A stretch of DNA of 61,949 bases from Oceanospirillaceae bacterium ASP10-02a. GTDB lineage: Bacteria > Pseudomonadota > Gammaproteobacteria > Pseudomonadales > Balneatricaceae. Where the stretch lies: the NCBI GenBank assembly GCA_905182035.1, contig CAJIZL010000028.1, positions 1 to 61,949 of the forward strand, written 5' to 3'. Below are positions 9,008 through 17,455 of the stretch, piece after piece. The notes under the pieces were generated by a model. It did not search any database and had not been told where the DNA came from. It saw only the letters and a list, made by a program, of their open reading frames with translations. Both the position numbers and the translations under genes were made by a program. Within the stretch, counting starts at the first letter, position 1. Every line of letters begins with the position of its first letter.

Positions 9008-11668
9008 ATGGAACTTTTGTTTTTAGGGATTTTAGTCCTGTTAATGATTACGGCGCTTATTTCTGGTTTTCCTGTGGCATTCTCTTTGCCGGGCTCTTCT
9101 ATTATTGCCATTGGTCTAGCTGCCTTAGCAGGCTGGATTTTTGCCGATAACCCAAATGCCTACTTCCACGAAGGTGGCCCAGTACAATGGCTTAGTGCAG
9201 GTGTGACAAATTTTAGAAGCCTTTATTGGAACGTTGAGCGGGATACTCTGATCGCGATCCCATTATTTATTTTTATGGGCATTATGCTGCAACGGTCTAA
9301 AGTTGCAGAAGATTTGTTGGTGACTATGGCCCAGTTGTTTGGGCCAGTACCTGGCGGTTTGGGTATTTCTGTGGTCCTCGTGGGAGCACTTCTGGCCGCC
9401 ACAACAGGCATTGTCGGCGCAACTGTGATTGCCATGGGCATGATTTCTTTGCCTGCCATGCTGCGTAATAAGTATTCACACTCACTGGCTACGGGCACTA
9501 TCTGTGCCTCTGGCACCTTAGGTCAGATTATCCCACCGTCAATCGTGCTTATTATTTTAGCTGACCAGCTCAGTAGTGCAGCCGATCAAGCGAGCGCCAT
9601 GCGCAAGGCTGCATACCGTGAAATTACTGGTGAATTCTCTATGCCCTCAGCGCTGGACATTTCCTCTGCCAGTGCGGGTGATATGTTTATGGGGGCCTTT
9701 ATCCCCGGCCTTCTATTAGTGGCCTTGTATATATTGTATATCCTCTTCACCGCCATCATTCGTCCTAAAATGGCACCGCCAATAGGATACTCTGGCGCTT
9801 ATGATCGCCAGTTTCTAGTCAAGGTATTAATGGCATTATTGCCACCTTTGAGTTTGATTTTTGTGGTTCTAGGATCCATCTTAATGGGCGTAGCAACGGT
9901 TAATCAGGCTGGAGCCGTCGGAGCGGTGGGGGCTATGTTGATGGCAGGCTATCGTTTACACCATCGTGACGAAAGGCGCTACTGGCCAGCTTTTATAGCT
10001 ATTTTTTCTGTTATTGCCCTAGGGTTTATCGTTGCCAATTTTGATCTTAATATTAAGAGCATAAATACTGATAAAGATCGCCTAGGTGTGACCCTGGGTT
10101 TCGTTGCTTCAGCTACACTGCTTATGGCAATCGCCTGGAGTGGCTGGAGGGTCTTTAAAACAGGCACCACCCTACATGAAGTGATGGGGGAAACGGCTAA
10201 AACTACTTCTATGGTATTTATCATTCTTATTGGCGCAGCTATGCTCACCTCGGCATTTCGTGCCTTTGGTGGTGAAGAGCTGGTGAAGGATATGCTCACC
10301 AGCCTTCCTGGTGGTTTTTGGATGCAGTTCTTCGTGGTCATGGTGGTGATCTTTATCTTAGGCTTCTTCTTAGACTTTATCGAAATTGCTGTCGTGGTGG
10401 TGCCTATTGTGGCGCCCATATTACTGGCAGACCCTAGTGCCAACATTACGGCAGTGTGGTTGGGTGTGATGATTGGCTTGAATATTCAAACCTCGTTCCT
10501 TACTCCGCCCTTTGGTTTTGCGCTCTTCTACTTGAGGGGTGTGGCGGACCAACTAGTGAAGACCATTTCCATCTACAAAGGTGTAGTGCCATTTATTGGG
10601 CTGCAGCTATTGGCCTTAGTGATTACCGGGTTCTTCCCAAGTTTAGTCAACTACCTGCCTAATCGTACTTACCTCACTTCTGAATCTGCACCACCACCTA
10701 TGAATCCGCGTATTCAGCCGTGTTTAGAGGAGCAGGTGCTCTCCTTATACGCAAACCAAGAGGTCAGTTTGATAGCCAGTATTGATACCATGGCTGCGGT
10801 GGATGCAAGCTATTTGTCTTCTGCTGCAACGAAAATTTTACAAGACAGCCTAGGCAAAGCGCGTCAAACTTTTGTCAAAGTAGAAGGCATCTATCAATCC
10901 AAGGCTGAACTAACAGACTTTGAGCAAAGTTATGAGGCCTTGCATTTTCAGGTGCGAGATATTCAGCTTACTGTGCGCCGCAATAAACGTTTGAGTGAAG
11001 ATGCACGGTTACAGCTGCGTCGCCTCGATGACATTGAACTCAATGCCACTCGTAAGTCTGACTTAGAGCAACGTATAGTTGATCTTCAGCAATTAAATCA
11101 GCGTTTAGAGGCTAGTATTCCTGCAACATGGGCAATACAAAGACCTATTTTTGAAAAACTGAATAAGGCAGAGAAGAAGTCACGTAATGACTACCGCCGT
11201 AACGTCGATGAAGCCTATGAAGGTATTCAAGAATTACGCTTATGGATAACCCAAGCATCCACATTAGCCCAGACAAAAGCTGATGTGGCTGATCTTGCTT
11301 CAAGTATTGATCAATTAGATGCCAATGGAGCCATGGCAGCCATCAAACTGCAAGAAAGAAATATGGGCGAGTTCGCTGGTGTAAGTAGCATTAAGTCTAA
11401 ACTGTCTAAAGCTCGTCGGGCCTTAAAAGGCAGTAAATATGATCCAGAGAAGGCTAAAGGCTACCATAGCCAAGCCATGGAGATGTTAACGGCAGAAATT
11501 CTATGGCGCCAGCGTGCTGTAACGGACATGGCTCCTGCTTTAGTGAGTTATGATATGGCCATTAAAGATAGCATTGGTTTGCGCCTGCAGGAACGTATGA
11601 GTGTGGATTTAGCCACCACTGTTTCTGCTTGTATGGCTAGCCATAAGGACGTCTCTCTACAATTTTGA
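9008..11668 (+). CDS. TRAP transporter large permease (DctM) with a long C-terminal helical extension
   Basis: The 12-helix transport subunit, 886 residues against a usual ~430-460. The DctM core is clear: PVAFSLPGSS near the N-terminus, ERDTLIAIPLFIFMGIML, GATVIAMGMISLPAMLRNKY, GTLGQIIPPSI (substrate/ion site region), LGFFLDFIEIAVVVVPI and TSFLTPPFGFALFYLRG. The core is interrupted by extra residues at about 190-360 and ends near residue 555 (NYLPNRTYL). Residues ~570-886 are hydrophilic, rich in Glu, Lys, Arg, Gln and Leu heptad-like spacing, and probably form coiled coils (for example residues ~640-740). I recognise no domain in the tail. No frameshift or stop separates the parts, so it is a true fusion in this sequence. 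Confidence 0.9.
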   Translation: MELLFLGILVLLMITALISGFPVAFSLPGSSIIAIGLAALAGWIFADNPNAYFHEGGPVQWLSAGVTNFRSLYWNVERDTLIAIPLFIFMGIMLQRSKVAEDLLVTMAQLFGPVPGGLGISVVLVGALLAATTGIVGATVIAMGMISLPAMLRNKYSHSLATGTICASGTLGQIIPPSIVLIILADQLSSAADQASAMRKAAYREITGEFSMPSALDISSASAGDMFMGAFIPGLLLVALYILYILFTAIIRPKMAPPIGYSGAYDRQFLVKVLMALLPPLSLIFVVLGSILMGVATVNQAGAVGAVGAMLMAGYRLHHRDERRYWPAFIAIFSVIALGFIVANFDLNIKSINTDKDRLGVTLGFVASATLLMAIAWSGWRVFKTGTTLHEVMGETAKTTSMVFIILIGAAMLTSAFRAFGGEELVKDMLTSLPGGFWMQFFVVMVVIFILGFFLDFIEIAVVVVPIVAPILLADPSANITAVWLGVMIGLNIQTSFLTPPFGFALFYLRGVADQLVKTISIYKGVVPFIGLQLLALVITGFFPSLVNYLPNRTYLTSESAPPPMNPRIQPCLEEQVLSLYANQEVSLIASIDTMAAVDASYLSSAATKILQDSLGKARQTFVKVEGIYQSKAELTDFEQSYEALHFQVRDIQLTVRRNKRLSEDARLQLRRLDDIELNATRKSDLEQRIVDLQQLNQRLEASIPATWAIQRPIFEKLNKAEKKSRNDYRRNVDEAYEGIQELRLWITQASTLAQTKADVADLASSIDQLDANGAMAAIKLQERNMGEFAGVSSIKSKLSKARRALKGSKYDPEKAKGYHSQAMEMLTAEILWRQRAVTDMAPALVSYDMAIKDSIGLRLQERMSVDLATTVSACMASHKDVSLQF

Positions 11669-11740
11669 GCATTGGCGGTGGATTGAGCCGAAGTGGATGG
11701 GGTAGAATGTTAATAATACCTTATTGCTTCGGCCCATTTC

Positions 11741-12610
11741 ATGCCCACTCCTAACCACGATTTATTCAAAACAATCGCTCAGTCCCACTCGCAGTTGCGC
11801 AAATCAGAGCGCAAGGTGGCAGACTATGTGCTGGAACATCGAGCAAAAATTGTGCAAATGCGTATTGTTGATTTAGCCGCGGCGGCTTCGGTAAGTGAGC
11901 CCACTGTAGTGCGTTTTTGTCGGGCGCTAGACTTTGATGGATTTCAAGATTTTAAGCTTAATTTAGCCCAGTTTGTGGGCACTAATACGTCGTACCAACA
12001 ATTTCATTTAGATAGCCGCGACTCAGTGGAGCAATTTAAAGAAAAGATTTTTGATTCCACGATGGGTAATCTAATGCGGGTTAAATCTGATTTAGATGCC
12101 GCTAACTTAGAAAAAGCCATTGTGGCCTTAGCCCAGTCTAAGCGCGTTGACTGTTATGGTTTTGGGGCTTCTGCACCCATCTGTAGCGATGCACAACATA
12201 AGTTTTTCCGCCTCAATATATCGGCTGCAGCCTATTCAGACCCGCACCTACAAACCATGGCTGCGGTTACCTTACAGCCTGGAGATGTGGTGATCGCGAT
12301 CTCTCAAACGGGCCGCACTAAAGATCTGCTTCACTCTACACAACTTGCTATGGATGCAGGTGCAACAGTCATTGCCTTGTGTCCAAGTGATACGCCCTTA
12401 GCTCAACAAGTACAGATTCCTTTGTATATTGACTTGGATGAAGACAAAGAGCTAAACACGCTAATGTCTTCTCGTATCACCCAAATGGTGGTGATAGATG
12501 TGCTGGCCGTGGGAGTCACTATGAAGTTAGGTGAAGAAACCATGACCCACTTAAAAACGATTAAGCGTTCTCTTAAGAGTTTGCGCATACCTGTTAAGCG
12601 CACTAAATAG
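11741..12610 (+). CDS. hexR: HexR-like MurR/RpiR-family transcriptional regulator
   Basis: A 289-residue DNA-binding regulator. Residues ~1-80 form the RpiR helix-turn-helix (SQLRKSERKVADYVL... AAASVSEPTVVRFCRALDFDGFQDFKLNLAQ). Residues ~110-270 form a sugar-isomerase (SIS) domain with YGFGASAPICSDAQHKFFRL and VVIAISQTGRTKDLL. Motif by motif this tracks E. coli HexR, which binds 2-keto-3-deoxy-6-phosphogluconate and controls Entner-Doudoroff and central carbon genes. No zwf, edd or eda gene is in view; it sits 72 bp after the TRAP operon and could regulate it or be unlinked. True HexR versus a paralogue cannot be settled here. Confidence 0.8.
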   Translation: MPTPNHDLFKTIAQSHSQLRKSERKVADYVLEHRAKIVQMRIVDLAAAASVSEPTVVRFCRALDFDGFQDFKLNLAQFVGTNTSYQQFHLDSRDSVEQFKEKIFDSTMGNLMRVKSDLDAANLEKAIVALAQSKRVDCYGFGASAPICSDAQHKFFRLNISAAAYSDPHLQTMAAVTLQPGDVVIAISQTGRTKDLLHSTQLAMDAGATVIALCPSDTPLAQQVQIPLYIDLDEDKELNTLMSSRITQMVVIDVLAVGVTMKLGEETMTHLKTIKRSLKSLRIPVKRTK

Positions 12611-12924
12611 TAAATTCACCCCCAGCCAACTCAATCTAGCAAACTATCCTATTACAGAAAACAGACTATCTAGGCCTATTTAAAGGATAGATATTCAATG
12701 CATAAACAAAGTACAGTTTATTATCGGCGTCACTAACCAGAATTAGGCCAGTAACACCTGAGTTTTAGATTTCTATTTCCATTCATCTAACCTTGTTTCT
12801 GCATTATTTATTTGAAAGTGGGGGCCTAAGGATGACATATGCCCGTTTTATTGTTCGTCCTAAAATAGTCAAATAAAGCTGGCCGTCTTAGGGCCGAGCT
12901 ATCCGTTTAATCAGGAGAGTAGCA
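12611..12924. other. Intergenic region, nothing recognised
   Basis: About 314 bp between the HexR-like regulator and a membrane-protein gene. I see no coding frame of note, no RNA gene and no clear terminator. The last bases hold the GGAG ribosome site of the next gene. Confidence 0.4.
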
Positions 12925-13296
12925 ATGAGTTTGTCTTTAATAATACGAATCAGTGCGGGTTATATTGGCCTTTGGGTATTAATGATGGTGTTAACCCCAG
13001 CAATGGTAGCTAGTGATCTATTTGGTGTTGAACTAACTGAGACACTCAAAGAGCAAATGCAGTTTACGGCCATAGCTGCTGTTGGTGTAGGTAGTATGCA
13101 GTGGATGGTGACCTCATGGGCGCCAGAGTATATGGCTAAGTTTGGTCGCCTAACTGCTGCTTTTTGGGCTGCTTTTGCAATTCTGAATGTATCTCTAATA
13201 TCCTCTGGCACTATAATAGCCAGTGGGCAAAACTATAGTACATCACTTATTATGGTGGCTTTAGCTGCGTTGTTATGGATAAAGTCTAAAGTCTAA
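12925..13296 (+). CDS. Small integral membrane protein, unknown function
   Basis: A 123-residue hydrophobic protein with about four predicted membrane segments: roughly residues 5-24, 45-62, 70-93 and 100-118. A charged loop (VELTETLKEQMQ) sits between the first and second. A clear GGAG ribosome site lies 8 bases before the ATG. I do not recognise the family. The pattern MVTSWAP-x-YMAKFGRL between helices 2 and 3 might be a searchable signature. It is flanked by intergenic gaps of over 200 bp on both sides, so it is probably a single-gene unit. Confidence 0.7.
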   Translation: MSLSLIIRISAGYIGLWVLMMVLTPAMVASDLFGVELTETLKEQMQFTAIAAVGVGSMQWMVTSWAPEYMAKFGRLTAAFWAAFAILNVSLISSGTIIASGQNYSTSLIMVALAALLWIKSKV

Positions 13297-13520
13297 GCGT
13301 ATAAGTCAAAGTGGTTGGCTGGTGAGGCCTTCTACCTTGGGCAGTCACCACATGGGTTGTAAAAATATGAGGAATTGGTGGCCACAGATTTTAAAACTGT
13401 TAAGACGTTATGCCTTTAACTAGTCCAGCAACGTGACTAGTTATGTTGCACTTAGTCTGGTTAACTTAAGTCATCTGAAACTGCTCTGATTATCTGCGTG
13501 GCTGATAAAGGATAATACAT

Positions 13521-14291
13521 ATGAAATTTGAAGGTAATGCGAGTTTACTGCAGCAAAAAATGGCTGGCAGTAGTGCCGGCGTGGCGCGGCGTCTTGCCGT
13601 GATGAATGCCCTTAGCCTGCAAACTGGTGACACCGTGTTAGATGTTGGTTGTGGAGCTGGTCATTTAGTTGAGGATATTGGCCTTGCTGTGGGCTCTGGT
13701 GGAAAAGCCTTTGGACTTGATCCAAGCGAAACCCAGTTAGAGTCGGCAAGGGTCCGTTGTGATTTATTGAGCAATGCCACATTCTTATGTGGCATGGCCG
13801 ATAAGGTTGATTTGCCCAGTGTGTCTTGTGATGCCATTGCCTCAATCCAGACCCTGGACTATATCGAAGATGTCGGTGCTACATTAGCCGAAGTGGCGCG
13901 ACTATTAAAGCCTAAAGCTCATTTTGTTAATGTTTCTGTACTGTGGGATAACTTCAAATTTCATGGGGCTGATGAGAAGCTTAACGACTTAATCCATGAA
14001 ACTTTTAAGGCGCATTGTTACCATCAAATGCTGCCAATGGAGCTGTCGGGCAGGATGGCTAAACATGGCATTGGCAACATCCGTACGGAATCATTGGCTT
14101 TTGTTATGACACAACGTCATGAAAATTCACCAGCAACCTACGCAGAAATGGTACTCGCTAATTTTGCTATTAGTCAGGGTGTAGAAGAGGAAAAGGTACA
14201 GCAATGGCGGTCTCAGTTAGAGCAAGCAGAAGCTGAAGGTAGGTTTGGCTTCACCAGCTTCCCTGTGCTTACTGTGGGTACTAAGCTCTAG
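13521..14291 (+). CDS. Class I SAM-dependent methyltransferase
   Basis: A 256-residue cytosolic methyltransferase. The S-adenosylmethionine motif I (VLDVGCGAGHLVEDIG, residues ~39-54) is textbook, followed by an acidic end of strand 2 (AFGLDPSE) and a motif-IV region (CDAIASIQTLDYIEDV). The C-terminal part (LPMELSGRMAKHGI...) follows the layout of arsenite/ubiquinone-type small-molecule methyltransferases. The acceptor substrate cannot be inferred from sequence or neighbours. AAGGA lies upstream at good spacing. A weak stem, AAGTG/CACTT near 14378-14398, follows the gene and may help terminate it. Confidence 0.85.
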   Translation: MKFEGNASLLQQKMAGSSAGVARRLAVMNALSLQTGDTVLDVGCGAGHLVEDIGLAVGSGGKAFGLDPSETQLESARVRCDLLSNATFLCGMADKVDLPSVSCDAIASIQTLDYIEDVGATLAEVARLLKPKAHFVNVSVLWDNFKFHGADEKLNDLIHETFKAHCYHQMLPMELSGRMAKHGIGNIRTESLAFVMTQRHENSPATYAEMVLANFAISQGVEEEKVQQWRSQLEQAEAEGRFGFTSFPVLTVGTKL

Positions 14292-14439
14292 AGCACTGGT
14301 TGGAATCCATTAAATTGACTTGTGCATGATTGATGCGACTGCTGCGATTGTAAAAATAAGTAAACCATTAGCGCTTTAAGTGTCATTACTATCACTTGAG
14401 CGTAGTGTTAAGTTACAGCAAATTTAACTCTTAAACATA

Positions 14440-15018
14440 ATGAAGAAAATACTTTCTGCAGCGTTTCTCCTAGCATTTTTAACACAGGCTTATGCTCACA
14501 AGCCTGTGTTAAATGAAAGCTCAACATACCCTGCTGATGCACCGTACGAAATAGAAGAGCCAGAAATATCAAAAGCCATCTACTCAACCCTTACCGGTGA
14601 TCCACACTACTATCGAATACAATCTGCAATAGACTTTGATTTTTATGCTGGCATTTTGGCTGCTAAGATTGGCGAATGTGCCCTTGAAAGTAAGTTTTCA
14701 TTTGAAGTTCTAGATTCTGAATTTGATAAAATCCATCTTGCTGATGGTGAAAACTTTGACTGGGTACCTTGGTATGAAGAGTATGGTAAGCAGTGGTACT
14801 GGAATGGACCAGAAGTTGGTGAAAAATTTTTATCCAATGAGGTTTTTAAAGCAGGAACCTATTACATTAAAGTATTTAATAAAACAAATACTGGGCAATA
14901 TGTTATTGCCGTCGGTGACATTGAACAATTCTCGTTTACTGATATTGTTGGTTTAATTTTCTCGATGGGCAAGATAGAGGATGAGTTTTGGGACCCTGAT
15001 AAATGTAGTAATGGTTAG
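14440..15018 (+). CDS. Exported protein of unknown function, PPC-like fold suspected
   Basis: A 192-residue protein with a Sec signal at residues 1-19 (KKILSAAFLLAFLTQAYA, cleavage before HKPV). The mature part is acidic and rich in aromatic residues. The stretch DPHYYRIQSAIDFDFYAGILAAK and the later EVFKAGTYYIKVFNKTNTGQYVIAVGDIE resemble the beta-sandwich pattern of bacterial pre-peptidase (PPC-like) domains, where a value must be non-negative and a G-x-YY/YVIAVGD strand closes the fold. Two Cys residues occur (CALES and near the C-terminus). It precedes a secreted dienelactone-hydrolase-like gene by 47 bp on the same strand. Function unknown. Confidence 0.65.
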   Translation: MKKILSAAFLLAFLTQAYAHKPVLNESSTYPADAPYEIEEPEISKAIYSTLTGDPHYYRIQSAIDFDFYAGILAAKIGECALESKFSFEVLDSEFDKIHLADGENFDWVPWYEEYGKQWYWNGPEVGEKFLSNEVFKAGTYYIKVFNKTNTGQYVIAVGDIEQFSFTDIVGLIFSMGKIEDEFWDPDKCSNG

Positions 15019-15065
15019 GCCTTTTTATTGGTCAAGATAACAAGTCAGTTTCAGGAGCAGTTGTT

Positions 15066-15815
15066 ATGGTTAAATATTTTGTATACAGCCTAGCAGTAAT
15101 TCTAATCTCAACATCAACAGTATTTGCCGCAGGACATTCAAGCGACTTAAAGTATTCGGTTGGTGAAAAAGATTTCAAAGGATATATTTCTAGGCCTGTA
15201 GGAAAGTCTTTGGGTAAAGTCTTTATTATTCATGATTGGAATGGGTTAAACGAATACGAGATCAAGCGAGCCGACATGCTGGCAGAATTGGGTTATGAAG
15301 CAGTAGCTCTTGATATGTTTGGCGTAGGTGCGAAGCTGGAGGGTTTCGAGGATTATATGCGAGAGAGTGGTGCTCTTTACAAGGACCGAAATGAATTTCA
15401 GTCAAGAATTTTAGAAGCGGTAAAAGCTGCGTCTACAAGTTCAGATACTGATGTAGCAGAGTTTCTTATAGGGTATTGTTTTGGTGGAGCCGCAGTTTTG
15501 GAAGGCGCCCGTTTGGGCTTAGATTTAGATGGATTTGTTAGCTTTCATGGCGGTTTAGATACACCAGAGGGTCAAGATTACAGTAAAACGACAGCACCCG
15601 TTTTGTTACTTCATGGTTCAGCCGACCCAGTTTCTGGAATGGATGCTTTAGCTTCAATTCTTGATCAAATGCAAAAGGCCGAAATATCACACTCCGCAGA
15701 GGTTTATGGTGGGGCGCGCCATTCATTCACTATAGAGGGATCAAGAGATTATAATGCGGATGCTGATGAAAAATCTTGGAAAGCTCTTTTAAGGTTTCTT
15801 GAAGGAAATTCTTAG
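15066..15815 (+). CDS. Exported dienelactone hydrolase family protein
   Basis: A 249-residue alpha/beta hydrolase with an N-terminal signal peptide (residues 1-22, ending VFAAG). The nucleophile motif GYCFGG has Cys138 in place of the usual Ser, the hallmark of dienelactone hydrolases. Candidate acid and base are Asp in HGSADPVS (~189) and His in GARHSF (~219), completing the Cys-Asp-His triad. True dienelactone hydrolases are cytoplasmic enzymes of chlorocatechol breakdown; exported homologues like this have unknown substrates. It follows the preceding exported protein by 47 bp and may be co-transcribed. Confidence 0.85.
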   Translation: MVKYFVYSLAVILISTSTVFAAGHSSDLKYSVGEKDFKGYISRPVGKSLGKVFIIHDWNGLNEYEIKRADMLAELGYEAVALDMFGVGAKLEGFEDYMRESGALYKDRNEFQSRILEAVKAASTSSDTDVAEFLIGYCFGGAAVLEGARLGLDLDGFVSFHGGLDTPEGQDYSKTTAPVLLLHGSADPVSGMDALASILDQMQKAEISHSAEVYGGARHSFTIEGSRDYNADADEKSWKALLRFLEGNS

Positions 15816-15935
15816 AGTTTAGTAAATAAATCTTACGCAATGATTTGAAGTGATCCTATTTTTAGGACCGTTTTGCGGCTTTGCTAGGATGCATCTGGCC
15901 TCTATCCGCGCTGCTTCTAGTATAGTTAACTACTC

Positions 15936-16265
15936 TTATTCCATCTTCGAAGCACCTGTTTCCATACGCACAATTTTACCATTTTCAATCATTTGTACTA
16001 TGATAATCGACTCACGGGTGCCGTCAGGAAATCGCATTATTGAATGCTCTACTAGAATATCGTCGTTTTCGTAGATACACCGATCCATCAAGCGATCAAA
16101 TTTACCGCTTTCCATCATAGCTCTAAAATCGTGTTTAAAATCTGACCATAATATTGATGTGCCCGTTTGATGACGGACAAACACACAATCGTCATGAAAA
16201 AATTCAGACAATGTGTCAAAATTTCTTGTGTCTCGGGCTTTCTTCATTTCTCGATATATTTTCAT
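15936..16265 (-). CDS. NTF2/SnoaL-like small protein
   Basis: A 109-residue protein from ATG 16265, chosen because a GAGAG ribosome site lies about 6 bases upstream; an ATG at 16310 would add 15 residues without one. The layout fits the cone-shaped NTF2-like fold: an N-terminal helix (KIYREMKKARDTRNFDTLSEFFHDDCVFVRH), a middle helix (FKHDFRAMMESGKFDRL) and four C-terminal strands (DDILVEHSIMRFPDGTRESIIIVQMIENGKIVRMETG). Some such proteins are enzymes, others bind small molecules. The role here is unknown. It faces the upstream hydrolase gene. Confidence 0.65.
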   Translation of the reverse strand: MKIYREMKKARDTRNFDTLSEFFHDDCVFVRHQTGTSILWSDFKHDFRAMMESGKFDRLMDRCIYENDDILVEHSIMRFPDGTRESIIIVQMIENGKIVRMETGASKME

Positions 16266-16432
16266 GTTAACTCTCTCAATTATTAGGTCGATGACTTTGC
16301 TGCACAGCAATAGTTTATTAATTATGAGTTTTTATAGCTAGTACAAAATCAGGAGTGACTTAGTTGAAATAAATATGTTTAACTAGGATCGATACAAATT
16401 AGACTGATTAATTTTCATAGGAGCAATATCTT

Positions 16433-17383
16433 ATGCACAAAGTAGCGATTGTCACTGGCGCGTCAAGGGGGTTAGGGCGAGGTATTGCCCTTACGTTGGC
16501 AAAAGAAGAAGGTTATATAGTTTACGCCACAGCGCGCAATAAAAAGGCGCTTGAAAGTTTAGCTGCAGAAGTGGCAGCTTCTAATTCTAGTGGTGGTGTT
16601 ATTCATGCCTGTCCATTAGATCAAAAGGATGATTCTGCAGTGCAGGCCTTTGTTGCACGGGTGGCCGCTGAACAAAAGAGCATTAAGCTTTTAGTCAACA
16701 GTGCCTATAGTGGCTTAATCGCTATTGCCCCGCACTTTGGCAAATCGTTTTGGGAGCGCCCGTTGTCTGTCTATGATGAGGCCTTTGATGTTGGTGTGCG
16801 CAGCAGCTACGTAATGAGTAAATTTGTAGCCCCGCTCATGATTGAGCAACAACAGGGGCTGATCATTCAAACCTCCAGCACTGGTGCATTCCACTATGCT
16901 TTTGATGTTGCTTACGGTGCAGCCCACTCAGCGATGGACCGCCTAACTGCGGATATGGCTCTGGAATTGAAGGATCATAAGGTTAACGCAATCACCCTCC
17001 ATCCAGTGGGTGGATGCCAGACAGAAGTCGTATCATTCCCGGGTGGAGAAAGTGCGGTTTATGTGGGTAGGGCGGTGGCCGCATTGGTAGAAAAAGCCAC
17101 TGAAGCAGAGTTAAAGCAAATGAGTGGTCAAGTGGTTATTACTGGAGAATTATCTGAAAGATATAATTTTTCAGATGATAACGACCCTCAAGGAGAGGCT
17201 AAGAAAGCAAAAATTGAAGGGGCTAAGGGCCAGCGCTCAATGATGGAGCAGATCCAGTTCCAAAACCAACAGCAGCGAACTCTTGACGTCTATGACACTG
17301 ATAATGGCTTACCATTTAAGTTCACTGACCTCAACAGTGCTATGTTTGGAGAAATGTTTTCTGGCGCTAAAGACTTCAGTTAG
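16433..17383 (+). CDS. SDR-family oxidoreductase with altered catalytic lysine
   Basis: A 316-residue Rossmann-fold protein. The nucleotide-binding motif TGASRGLGRGIA (residues 8-19) is intact, and the NAG-type motif reads NSAYSG. The catalytic Tyr is at 161, but the lysine of Y-x3-K is His165 (Y-G-A-A-H). Ser residues of the expected SS pair precede it (QTSSTGAF). The lineage resembles DHRS1-type SDRs, with a long C-terminal extension after about residue 230. Losing the lysine that lowers the Tyr pKa and holds the nicotinamide ribose suggests weak, altered or absent redox activity. GGAG lies upstream of the ATG. It stands alone between convergent dnaE2 and the NTF2-like gene. Confidence 0.85.
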   Translation: MHKVAIVTGASRGLGRGIALTLAKEEGYIVYATARNKKALESLAAEVAASNSSGGVIHACPLDQKDDSAVQAFVARVAAEQKSIKLLVNSAYSGLIAIAPHFGKSFWERPLSVYDEAFDVGVRSSYVMSKFVAPLMIEQQQGLIIQTSSTGAFHYAFDVAYGAAHSAMDRLTADMALELKDHKVNAITLHPVGGCQTEVVSFPGGESAVYVGRAVAALVEKATEAELKQMSGQVVITGELSERYNFSDDNDPQGEAKKAKIEGAKGQRSMMEQIQFQNQQQRTLDVYDTDNGLPFKFTDLNSAMFGEMFSGAKDFS

Positions 17384-17455
17384 ATGAGTTAGTAGGAGCT
17401 ATGTGGGGGCTAATATAAGAAATTATATAGAGCCTGTGATATGCACTTGCTAAGA

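Noticed and set aside
11669-11740. TTGAGC and TAGAAT as a promoter for the HexR-like gene
   Set aside because: The spacer is only 14 bp, too short for a normal sigma-70 promoter.
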